A DNA stretch of 64,000 bases from NCBI RefSeq assembly GCF_000372725.1, contig NW_005197273.1, forward strand, positions 338,395 to 402,394, written 5' to 3'. A program made the translations under genes and the position numbers. Below, in pieces: positions 42,383 to 51,680 of the stretch. The stretch's first letter is position 1, and each line of letters begins with the position of its first letter. The notes under the pieces were generated by a model that saw only the letters and a list, made by a program, of their open reading frames with translations, did not search any database and was not told the origin of the DNA. The stretch is from Emiliania huxleyi CCMP1516 (taxonomy: Eukaryota > Haptophyta > Isochrysidales > Noelaerhabdaceae).

Positions 42383-43356
42383 ATGGAACGCACCATGGGC
42401 TCGGCCGACGCTTTCGAGTACTGCCTCACCCTCTTGCCGCTCTCATCGATCCCTGCCGCCGCTGGTGTGTGCCGTGCCGCCCCTCTCACTCCTGTGTGAG
42501 TGCCTCCGCCGCCGTCGCTGGGAGCAGCAACTGCTCCCCACTAGGTGTTTCTCGGCGCTGGGCGGAGGTGGCAGTGCCGGTGCTCGTCTGCAAAGCGGCG
42601 GCGCAGCACTCCCTCCTCGGCCTCCTTCGGCTCGGCGCGTCTGCACGCGTTGTGCGACAGCGGCTCAGGCACGCGCCGCTCGAGGCCTCGCGCATGCGCC
42701 GCCTTGGCTGGCACGCGGGGACCTGCGCGCAGGACGACAGCGGCTGGCAGCTGGCCAGCGATGGTTGCGGCGAGGTGAGGAAACTCGCCAGGCCCATGGA
42801 CTTGCCAGTGCTACCGCCTACTTCCCTTCCTCGCCCTATAGGACGAGGGCGTCTTGCCTCTTCACGACGCTGTGGCCCGCGGCTGCAGCGCAGAGGTGGT
42901 GGAGGCGCTGTTGCTTGCGTGCCCTGCCGCAGTCCGGATGCGCGCCGACATTGGACGATTGCCGCTGCATTTGGGCTGCCTGTTTGAGCATCCGTGCCGT
43001 AGCACAGTCTCGCTGCTCCTCCGGCACTATCCCGAGGGTGCATGGGCGCCGTGCGTAGATGCAGAATGCAGTGTTTGGTCGCCCGGCACACCACAGTTGC
43101 GCCTCCGGCGCCTGTCTCCACGCTCGTGGGAGCCAAGACGCCTCAAGCAAACTCGGTTGGCACCTACCTCACCCCATCCCGCCTTTCCTCGCAGGCGACC
43201 GATGCCACCGGCAGGACACCGCTCTCCCTGGCGCTCAGGAGCGGCGCGGACGGCCGCACGGTCGTGCAGCTCTGCCAAGCGACGCAGGTGCCGGGGCTGC
43301 TCGCACTGGCGCTGGGCGCGGCGCGCGTTAACGCAAAGCCGTATACTAGACCGTGA
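42383..43356 (+). CDS. Ankyrin repeat protein
   Basis: ATG at 42383 (MERTMGSADAFEYCLTLLPL). An intron from about 42462 to 42544 (GTGTGTGC to ACTAG) joins AAAG to VSRRWAEVAVPVLVCKAAAQ. Intron about 42779-42840 (GTGAGG to TATAG) joins to DEGVLPLHDAVARGCSAEVV, EALLLACPAAVRMRADIGRL, PLHLGCLFEHPCRSTVSLLL, RHYPEGAW. A GC-AG intron (about 43043-43194) leads to ATDATGRTPLSLALRSGADG and the stop at 43356. The LPLHxAxxxG, GRLPLHL and GRTPLSLAL units are ankyrin repeats, about three. Probably a protein-binding scaffold; partner unknown. Confidence 0.8.
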
Positions 43357-43499
43357 AAACGGTGAAGCGTCGACGTGAAGCGGTCTCGCCTGACGCCTCT
43401 CTATCTTGGCGACACTAGTTTTTTATTCGGGCGGATTATACGAAAGCGGGAGGGCCTTGTTTTCGTTTATGCGCAGCCTGGGCCACAGTAAAGCGGAGC

Positions 43500-43602
43500 G
43501 GGAGACACCGCGTCGGGAGCAGTTGCGCGCCGCGCCGTTAATACGTTATCAGGCGGAATAAATGCAGACGGACGCGGCGCGGAACTGCTCCCGACGTCTC
43601 CC
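43500..43602. repeat. Inverted repeat, about 30-bp arms
   Basis: GGGAGACACCGCGTCGGGAG CAGTTGCGCGCCGCG (43500-43534) pairs with CGCGGCGCGGAACTGCTCCC GACGTCTCCC (43573-43602); the arms differ by a small indel and one mismatch. The 38-bp loop has TTAATACGTTATC. Lies between convergent genes; could be a tiny MITE or a 3-prime-end stem-loop. Confidence 0.75.
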
Positions 43603-43631
43603 GGAAAAGCACGGAAAATCTTCCCTAAGAC

Positions 43632-43963
43632 TCATCCCTTCTTGCACTTGCACTCCGAGCAGCCCTCCATGAACCACTCGATGCCCTGTCCGCCGAGGCA
43701 CGCGGCGCCTTCACATCCGTAGACGCAGATGCACTCGCCGGTTGTGGATGTGAGGCGGCCGCCTGTCAGAAGAGAATCCAGGGCTGCGACGGTGTTGAGT
43801 GGTGGTGCAATGAGTGTTGAGTGGTTTTGTAGCAGGCCGTATGGGGCGAAAGAGTCGCGCCTCGGCTCTTACACCATCCCGAATCCTTCTTGCCCGATGA
43901 GGGTGCGCGACTGCACATCACAGCAACTGCGAGACAGAGGAGCAAGAACAGGCTGCGTCTCAT
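43632..43963 (-). CDS. Small secreted cysteine-rich protein
   Basis: 73 residues in two exons. The ATG at 43963 gives a clean signal peptide (MRRSLFLLLCLAVAVMCSRA). The donor GTAAGAG at 43872 and acceptor CTGACAG at 43763 keep the frame. The mature part has eight Cys: GWCGRLTSTTGECICVYGCE GAACLGG, then IEWFMEGCSECKCKKG, stop at 43632. The Cys spacing (C-x9-C-x-C-x3-C-x4-C-x13-C-x2-C-x-C) suggests four disulfides. No family that I can name. The usual GTAAG donor and absence of an exon duplication set this intron apart from the rest of the window. Confidence 0.7.
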
Positions 43964-44102
43964 GACTCTAGAATCTAACGGATAGGCTCAGAACGAAGTG
44001 GTAGGGACCCTAGCGATGGGCGAAGAAGCGGCGCGGCGCCCAGCTTGCTTGCAAAAAAGAAAAAATTCCGCGCACAACCCTGCCCAGCCCCCCACTCCCG
44101 TT

Positions 44103-45005
44103 CCCCTGTGTCCCTGATCGTCCTTCCCAAATCTTGCTCGTGCAGGTAGGGACCCTGTCCTCCCCCCATGTCCATGTGTGAGTGAGTGAGTATTCTTGAT
44201 ACGAAACCACGACGACACACACCAGTCGACTCGCATCGGTTGCCTCCATGAACGGCGGAGCTATTCTCGCGTGCAGTCAAGAGGGACCATGCACCTAGCT
44301 TCTCAGGACAGCGCCGGTGCCTCTCTCTTGGACCGGCAAACGTGGTGGTCTCGTGTCACCGATGTGGGACCAGTCTGGACCAGTGCGGCATCGCGCCATC
44401 GACAGCTCTGAACTGCGCCTCACCACTGACCGGGGAGGCCGCCAAGTGGGTCAGCACCGGTCGCACATTGTGGCAGCAGTCAGCAGTCCATGGCTGATAG
44501 CTAGAGCAGCAGCGTCAGGGTCGCAGGGTCGGATCGTGTCAAGCCTCTCGCCCGGCCGGCCGCGTGCAGACGTCGGCCTGTCTGCTGTCTGGAGTGATCT
44601 GTCGGCGGTCAGTACGACCGATCAGGTTGGAGTTTTCTGATGATTGGAGGGTCTGTCTGTATGTACTCCTCGAGATCTCTCCAAATCTGCCCTCTACTCA
44701 ACCGTACTCATTCGGGAAGTCGGTGCTAGTAGAGACTAGTAGAGCCGGGGCCCCGTTTCCGCACTGCGGCGCGGCGCACGATGCCTCCGGGGACCCCGCC
44801 TCCCCCCAGAGCGGCGATCAAGGATGGCGCGGTTCATCCCCTTCACCGAAGCGATGGAGATGCGTTCCGCGTGGTGTGAGACACAAACGAGAGGCGGGAG
44901 TGGGGAAAAGAAAGAAAATAGACAACCCAAACGAGGGATAGGGGAGGAGGACAGGGTCCCCACACCTGCACGAGCAGGATTTTGGAAGGACGATCAGGGG
45001 GACAG
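44103..45005. mobile_element. Inverted-repeat element carrying repeat copy B
   Basis: 44103-44164 (CCCCTGTGTCCCTGATCGTC, CTTCCCAAATCTTGCTCGTG, CAGGTAGGGACCCTGTCC) is the reverse complement of 44946-45005 with few differences. Inside, 44177-44271 is block P and 44273-44815 is block Q, the latter inverted relative to 36532-37055. No transposase. Looks like a nested or composite non-autonomous element of about 0.9 kb. The rest of 43964-45272 shows no gene. Confidence 0.75.
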
Positions 45006-45272
45006 GTGGGCTCTCCTGCTCCTGACAAGGGACACGACAGGCTCGCAGCGCGGTGCACGGTGGAATCCCAACTCCACTGGCGGTCTCATCTCAGTCTAGC
45101 GAGGCCCCAGTAAGCTAAAAGTACGTACGACGAAAATTTACCTTTGTGAAACTCGCGACTGCGCGCGTTCCCGAAGCGCTCGCCGCCGGTTATCCCTGAC
45201 GCGCCGATCTAACGCGCCGACCTATCCCCGCCCTGTGGGCGTTTGGCCCAAGAGAGGAGCAGGCCGCCCTCC

Positions 45273-46105
45273 ATGGACCCGCTCCTTTCGCCCGCAGACA
45301 GAGCAGTCCGCCGTCCCATTTGCTCCCTCTCGTCTGTGTCTCCGCGGCCGGGCTCCTCGCCCAGGTAAATCGCAGTTGCACGCATGCCGTAGCAGCCTCA
45401 CCGCTCCTTCCTTCTCGCGGCTTATGCTTACCTTCACCGCTCACCCCCGCTCCGTTCCTCGCACCCACCCCGCAATGCCACTGGCGTCCCTATCCGCCGC
45501 CTCCGCCTAGGACGCCGCTGCTGCCAACATGCTCCAATAATGGGCCAAACAGCGCTGCGCTTAGGAACCGGCTGCGGCTCGCTGCGCTGCTCACGGCCGC
45601 TGCGATGCTGCTGGCGCTCTGCGCGACCCAGCGCTCGCAAAGTGCTGAGGAGCGGGCGCGGCTGGACCGCATGCTGCGGACCGGGGTGCTGGATGAGCAG
45701 GCGTGGCACCAGCACCTGTCGATGACAGATCTCCGTCGTACGTGACACGTCATGGCTCTAACATGAGAACTTGACCGCAAGGTTCTCCTCGAGGACGAGT
45801 CGCCAGGAGCACGCGTGCGGCTTCGTCGCGCCGCCGCCCGCGCTAACCGCGCAGCCGAGCCGGAGGGCTGGCCGGACATCAACCGCGAGGTTGGCGTCTC
45901 GACGGAGGAGCTCGAACGATTGCTGGGTAGCACAGAGAGAGATTCGAGGGGCGGCGCGGCCGCCTACGATACCTCTCAGTATCAGTACCAGTGCGAGGAT
46001 GAGGACTCGCGTTGCGCCCGGTGGGCAATGGGCGGCGAGTGCGATCACAACCCGAGGTTTATGAGGCAGCACTGCGCGTTGGCGTGCGGGTGCGAGAGCC
46101 CATAG
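45273..46105 (+). CDS. Membrane protein with ShKT domain
   Basis: ATG at 45273 (MDPLLSPADRAVRRPICSLS); intron 45366 to about 45510 (GTAAAT to CCTAG), frame kept. Exon 2 gives one hydrophobic helix (LRLAALLTAAAMLLALCA), making a type II membrane protein. Then AEERARLDRMLRTGVLDEQA. A GA-AG intron (45728-45781) leads to VLLEDESPGARVRLRRAAAR. The C-terminus CEDEDSRCARWAMGGECDHN ...FMRQHCALACGC has the six-Cys ShKT pattern. In algae this domain is often attached to prolyl 4-hydroxylases and peptidases; no catalytic domain is seen here, so function is open. Stop at 46105. Confidence 0.75.
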
Positions 46106-46769
46106 CCGAATGCGGGCTCGTCGAGTGAAACAACAAGCTGCTTATTTCTTATCAACCTATCTGTGAAATGGAAACACTGTGAGCGCCGCGAACAAAAAAC
46201 TGGATCGCGCGGACGGTTTTTTTGCACATTGCACGTGTTGTGTGATGTGTCGCGCTCAGGCGCGCTCTCTCTGCTGACTAGTCTGCTGTGGCGAGAGCTC
46301 GTCATCATCGATGAAGCATCGCACTCTGGGGATATGGCGGGATACGGTCAGATATGGAGAGAGATACATCAAGAGATACCGCAAAAGAATCGTCCGGACT
46401 AAGGCTGCCGTAGAGCTGGAGTTGGTGCCGAGCCGAGCCTAGTGGAGCACTCCTCGCAACTTTAGTACGCGAAAAGAGCACTGCTCTCGTGAGAAGAAAA
46501 TGTCGCTGTAAAGACGTAGGTATATGTGCAGCATCGTTTTGCGGGGTTTGAACCATCACGTTTCGAAGTCTGGCATCACTGTGCCGCCACGCCCCAGGAG
46601 CTGATCTATCCCCGCACGCTCAAGGATTCCCAGCGGCGCGAATCTGCGCGCAAAGGCCGTGGCGCGAGCGCTCGCCTCGTGGGCGCGTGCGGCGGCTGGC
46701 GCCGAGAGTAGAACCTTCGACGTTCACAGTGCCAAACCCGAGCCGGCTGTAAACGAACCGGTGTTGGCT
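46106..46769. other. Intergenic
   Basis: Nothing that I can call. GGTTTGAACC at 46540 looks like a tRNA T-loop on the - strand but the stem does not pair (see rejected list). Confidence 0.5.
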
Positions 46770-46999
46770 GGGTTCCGGCTCCTAGCCGGATAGGGAGGGG
46801 GTCTGTCGCCCCTGACTCGCGGCAAAACGCCCTACCTACCTACCTATCCCCAGGCCGCGCCGAAGCGAAAAAAGATGAAAACGCCCTACCTAACTACCTA
46901 TTGCAGGGCCCTTTTGGGCGAAACAAGACCAGCCTACCTACCTACCTACCTATCTTTAGGGGCCGCTCAGACCCCCTATCCGGCTAGGAGCCGGAACCC
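46770..46999. mobile_element. MITE-like element, 32-36 bp terminal inverted repeats
   Basis: GGGTTCCGGCTCCTAGCCGG ATAGGGAGGGGGTCTG (46770-46805) and its complement at 46968-46999 differ only by a 4-bp gap. The 162-bp interior has ACCTACCTACC repeats and two AAAACGCCCTACCTA phrases. The element ends 58 bp before the phosphoesterase start codon. No obvious target duplication. Confidence 0.8.
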
Positions 47000-47057
47000 T
47001 GGACGCCGCATTTGGCGTTTTCTGGGGCGTTTTCACCGCGGAGCCTAACACATCGCG

Positions 47058-50000
47058 ATGTCGCCGTCGCCCTCGCCCTCGCCCACTCTCGTGGGCATCC
47101 TGGCTGCCGCAGTAGCCGCCGCCGCCGCCCCGTCTGCCGGACATGTCAACGTCCAGGGGCGCCGACTCGCCGTCCTAGTGCCACCGCTGCGCAACCTGAC
47201 TGCAGAGACGAACGGCAACTGCGGCCGCTCTGCTTGCAGCAACGAGCGAGAACTGCGCCGCTGCCCGCAGACGTGCGGCGTGGCGCTCGATATCATCGAC
47301 GAACTGTCCAGTCGCGGCCGGCTGCCTCGCCAGGGCACTCGCCCGGCGCGGCACGAGCTGATAGCAAACCTGCAGAGCAAGGTAGAGGAGCTGACCATCG
47401 CCTCTGGTGGCTCGAGGGCGGACGTGCCATTGGCCGTGCACGACGCACTTGTCGACGTCGCGGTGTCCCTCAACGATCAGCGCGCGGCGCACGGCGACCC
47501 TCGCCGGCCCGGCTTCGACCAACTCCGAGCCTTCATCTACGCTGCCAGCTCTCCCAGCATTGGCACTGCCAAAAGAAGCGGCTCGGACACGACCGCCCGC
47601 CGCACGCTGTTTGCTTCCGTCGTCGGTCCGTCCGACGCACCACCCTCGCCGCCCCTGCCGCTCGAGGCCCGCTGTGCCTCCGTCGGCTGCGTGGCATCGT
47701 CGATCAACTCGGCCTTTTCAGCAGTGGAGCAGGCACACTGGTTCGCTTGCACGCACACACGCGCACACGCACGCGCGCATACGCGCACACGCACGCACGC
47801 ACGCACACACGCGCACACGCACGCGCGCACACGACGCGCACACACGTGCATTTGCGCGCGCACACACACACGCATGCACACATCCAGCTGCTCCTTGCTC
47901 TCCGGTCTAGGCGCTCATTGACTCCAACATCACGCTGCCCGCCGTCGCCGAGCGAGCCGCGCTGCTCCTCGATACCCACGTCGGTGAAGTGTGCGCCGAG
48001 GCACCAAACCCGACGCTGGCCCTCCGCACGGCGTGCGCCACCGCGCAGGCTGCGATCCGAGCGTGGGTTGACGACAAGTTCCACGAAGAGGTCTACGTCG
48101 CACCACCGGGGAGGCGGGGCTTGCGAGACGCACGCCTCCCGCCCGCATCCACGCCGAGCCGCACCCATCTCCGGCGGCTCGAGAGCGCGCCTTGCCCCGA
48201 CGATTGCGTGGAGAGGGCCCGGGTGCTGCTGCCGGACAACCTTATCGGCCTTCTGCTATCCCGCGTGGTCGCCTCGGCGGTATCTCGGCTGTATCCCGCG
48301 TGCATCACGGAGTATAGGCCACATCCTCAACCAGACCATCACGGCTGAGGTTCTCGGCGGGTACATTGGCTACCCGCTCACCGTGATCCTCTCCTACTTG
48401 CTCAGCCTGGACGCGTTCTTGGACCAGCCGTACGCGGATGGCTGGACGCCTTGGGCATCCGGAAGGCGCCGCCATTTGGATGTGGGCGGCGCCATCCCAA
48501 CGGTGCGCGAGTTGATGGCGCGCTACCCAGTGGCGTCGCGCAAGTTTCTCGAGCTCCACGAGGTGGTTGACCGATTCGGCTACAGCAGCGAGCAAGGCCG
48601 CACGTACTACGATCAGTACATCTACCTGGACGGCGAGAAGACGATCCCCTTCTTCGACGTCGGCTGGGCCAACAAGTTCATCGCGATGGTGGAGGGCACG
48701 TGGGATCGGCTCGGGCGCCACACCTACCGGAAGGTGCCGTCGCTCGGCCGGCACAGTGGCCCCGACTACGAGTTCAGCGTCTCGCCGCTCGAGGACAGGC
48801 CGCTGCGCATCGGCGTCCTCAGCGACTGGCCGACTGGCGCTCCGCAGTCGCTGCACGTGCTGCACGAGCTGAAGAAGCAGGCGCCGCGACACTGGGATGA
48901 AGAGGCGACGAACGACTTAGGTTCACGCGTGTGGGTGTGAACAGGCGCCCGACATCGTGATCCACTTGGGCGACACGTACTACTCTGGCACAAGGGCGGA
49001 GCAGGAGGCGTTTCTGCACGACCCGATCAAGGCGGTCCTCGGCGAAGCCATCCCGGTGTACCTTGTGCCCGGCAATCACGACTACTACGGCGGCGGCGGG
49101 GAGGGCTTCTACCACGTGCTCGACGAGTTTGGCGTGCAGCCGGCCTCCTACTTCACGCTGCGCGGCGCCGGCGCGCAGATCGTCGCGGTGGACACGGGGC
49201 TGCTCAACAACCAGGGTGCGCTCCTCCTCCGCGAGGATGGCGGGGTGCGCGAGCGTGACAAATCGTCACAGAGTTCCACGCGCCCCTCTGTAGACTACTC
49301 GCCGACGATGATGCCCTTCCTGCCCGACGACCAGATCGACTGGGCGCTGCACCAGATCGAGGTAGGCAGGCAGGCCGGGCTCAAGACCATCTTCATGAGC
49401 CACCACCAGGTGGGCCGACGCTCTCTCAAAATTCCGGTGTGGTGCTTTGACCCCCCTCCCCCCCCTGTCTTAGTTCTTCTCGCGCGCCGAGAGCGTCGGC
49501 GTCGCCAACAACGCCTTTGGCGAGGCGCGGGGAGAAGGCTCGACTCGCCATGGACCGCCGCCGCTCACGCCTGCTCCTGTGTGCAGGCGAGGCGCTCACG
49601 GGGCCCGACCGGATCCCGGGCCCGCTCAACGTGTACCAGACGAGCGAGTACAGCATCGGCTCCACGGAGCTCGCCGGAGGGCTGAGCAACGACCTGCCGC
49701 CAGCGGCAAACACGCGGCTGCTGAACCAGTTCCCTCCCGACGTCCGCGAGTACGTCTCCGCCTTTTACTGGGGCCACGAGCACTCGACGTCCATCTTTGA
49801 CCGATATGTTGACCTCCCCCTCGAGCCGTGCGAACCGGCCGAGGCTCGCGTCTCCTCACGACGTCCAGCCGTGTGCAGGTCAACATCACGCGCGGGCGGT
49901 GCATTGGCAACAGCGGCATCGCCTTCACCACGGACGTCGACCAGTACGCCGTGAACGGCGAGACCGTGTCGGCCCCGTTTGGCGGCCCGCCGCCGCTCCT

Positions 50001-50281
50001 GCCAAAGGAGAAGGGCGGGTGCGCGCGCGACGGCTGCCGCACCGGCCAAGGCAACACCTTTTGGAACCTCGGCTTCGTGACGTTGGACATCGACGCCGGC
50101 GCTCAGCCCAAGATCCTTGCCAAGCACTGGGAGGTGGGTCGCGCCCACGGGCGGGCGTGGGGGGTGGTGCTCGCTTCACGGCTCTGCTGGTGGATAGGTG
50201 CAGCAGGACCAGTCGTACGACTTGGACGCCCTCGGCTCCGTCTACCTGAACGCCAAAGTCTACTTTGAGGAGGAGTACTGA
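47058..50281 (+). CDS. Calcineurin-like metallophosphoesterase, secreted
   Basis: ATG at 47058 with signal-peptide-like start (LVGILAAAVAAAAAPSAGHV). The first 500 residues are not recognised (two Cys-containing segments, SNERELRRCPQTCGVALDII, CPDDCVERARVLLPDNLI). The metallophosphatase domain follows: RIGVLSDWPTG, DIVIHLGDTYYSG, VYLVPGNHDYY, TIFMSHHQ, FYWGHEHSTS, i.e. the five metal-ligand blocks with the first as SDW instead of GDxG/SDLH. The C-terminus is VNITRGRCIGNSGIAF...YLNAKVYFEEEY. Introns: 47733-47910 (with a CACG microsatellite), 48248-48317, 48881-48944, 49410-49473, 49520-49586, 49808-49878 and 50134-50197; four GC-AG and three GT-AG. A region at 49217-49300 may be one more intron that happens to be open. 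Substrate unknown. Confidence 0.88.
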
Positions 50282-50399
50282 GAGGCGCGCGGCGCGCGAG
50301 GGAGGGTAAACGCCGGACGCGGTTGCAGAAACGGCCCGGCTTCGAAGAAGGCCACTGTCTCCGTATGTGTGTGGTGTGTGTGTATGCGTAACGACGCTG

Positions 50400-50512
50400 C
50401 TAGAGATGCCTATCGGGGCCCAGAGATGTACTTCTGATGCCAGGCGTGACCTAGTTAGTGTCTCCAGCTATGGGCGTGTCCACGTTGGAGCCAGGTGTGG
50501 TGTGGACGCTAG
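50400..50512 (-). repeat. Dispersed repeat block R
   Basis: Reverse complement of 37482-37590 (GTCTCCAGCTATGGGCGTGT CCACGTTGGAGCCAGGTGTG), with small indels. Lies 120 bp past the phosphoesterase stop. Confidence 0.85.
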
Positions 50513-50578
50513 AAAGTAGAATTGCTCCGCCATTGGCATGGAGGCCGACCAAGACGACACCGATGGCGATGCGCCGAG

Positions 50579-50771
50579 TCTGTGTGAGTGAGTATTCTTG
50601 ATACGAACCAGTTGCCTCCATGAACGGCGGAGCTATTCTCGCGAGTCGACTGGTGTCCGAGCCTGGCTGTTCTTCATTCACCTTTCTAATTTCTACCTAC
50701 CTACCTACCTACCTACCTGGTGTGTGTCGTCGTGGTTTCGTTCGTATCAAGAATACTCACTCACTCACACA
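50579..50771. mobile_element. 193-bp MITE with block P ends
   Basis: GTGTGAGTGAGTATTCTTGA TACGAAC at the left and its complement at 50745-50771 form terminal inverted repeats of about 27 bp. The interior holds TTGCCTCCATGAACGGCGGA GCTATTCTCGCG, as at 37444 and 44240, and an ACCT microsatellite at 50697-50718. This copy has both ends, so it defines the ends of the block-P family. Confidence 0.8.
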
Positions 50772-50915
50772 CTGTCTCCGACGGCTCCTCGGGCCGCCGA
50801 AAAGAAAGAAAAAAGCGCCGCGCAGAAGCCGTTTCAGTTTTTTCTTTTCCTTTTTGACGAGACATCATCTCAAACGCGGGAGCGTGCACGCCATCAGCCA
50901 GCGCCATCAACAACT

Positions 50916-51176
50916 ATGACTGACTTCTCGAGCCGCCTCTCCAATCTCGCGTCGTCGGGCGCTTTGTGGGCGCCAAAGCTGGTCAGCTCCGAGAGCGAGG
51001 AGGCCGCCTTCGGGTTCTCCAGCTGGAACGTCAAGGCGCAGGACTCGAGCCGCGCGAGCGCCGGCGCGCCGCCGCTCCAGACGGACCTCTCCTCCGACAT
51101 GCAGGCCTTCCGCGATCTGGCGCCGGCGCTGACGCCTTACATCGCGTCCGAAGTCGGCCCGAGGCCGGCCAAGTAG
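50916..51176 (+). CDS. Small hypothetical protein
   Basis: 86 residues, ATG at 50916 in AACT ATG context (MTDFSSRLSNLASSGALWAP), stop at 51176. Contains AFGFSSWNVKAQDSSRASAG and MQAFRDLAPALTPYIASEVG. Hydrophilic, no TM, single exon. Not recognised, but codon use matches the neighbouring genes, and the start follows a 90-bp AT-richer leader. Confidence 0.6.
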   Translation: MTDFSSRLSNLASSGALWAPKLVSSESEEAAFGFSSWNVKAQDSSRASAGAPPLQTDLSSDMQAFRDLAPALTPYIASEVGPRPAK

Positions 51177-51680
51177 AGGGGCCGCGTCACTCGTGCATGG
51201 TTGCGCAAGGCACAACTCCCGGGAGCATCCCCTTGTGTGTGCGCGCCGTTTTTGTGCCGCGCACGCCACGAGTGTACTTTAGGAGCGCGGCAGGACTCTC
51301 CTGAGGAGCTGGGTCGGTGCCGCGAGGTGCGGCTGCGAACTTGGCGCGAGCTTGTGCGTATCCCCATTGTGCTGTTTCGAGAGAGCGACTGTGTATGTGC
51401 GCGCGTGTGGGTGTGCCGTGGCGACCCACGCATCGATCATCGGGCGTGCTTGCATTAAGAGACAAGTGCTGGCAGGCTTTCATGATATATAGAAGACAGT
51501 CTTGACAAAAGAAACGCGCCGCCAGACGAGAGTCGCTGGGGCGCGAGCAAAAGAGAACTCGAAAAAGCGCGGCGTGGGGCCGCTGTGCGGGCTGGCAGCT
51601 ACAGCCGGGCCGCCGCCCCACCGCGACGACGCGAGATGGCATGCTGTCAGCATAGCATGTGATGTCTGCAGCTTCGCGCC
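51177..51680. other. Intergenic between convergent genes
   Basis: 500 bp, nothing recognised. The 50916 gene and the 51681 gene converge here. Confidence 0.5.

Noticed and set aside
46530-46620. tRNA candidate on the - strand (GGTTCAAACC)
   Set aside because: The T-stem does not pair and no D-arm or acceptor stem can be built around it. I found no tRNA or rRNA in the window.
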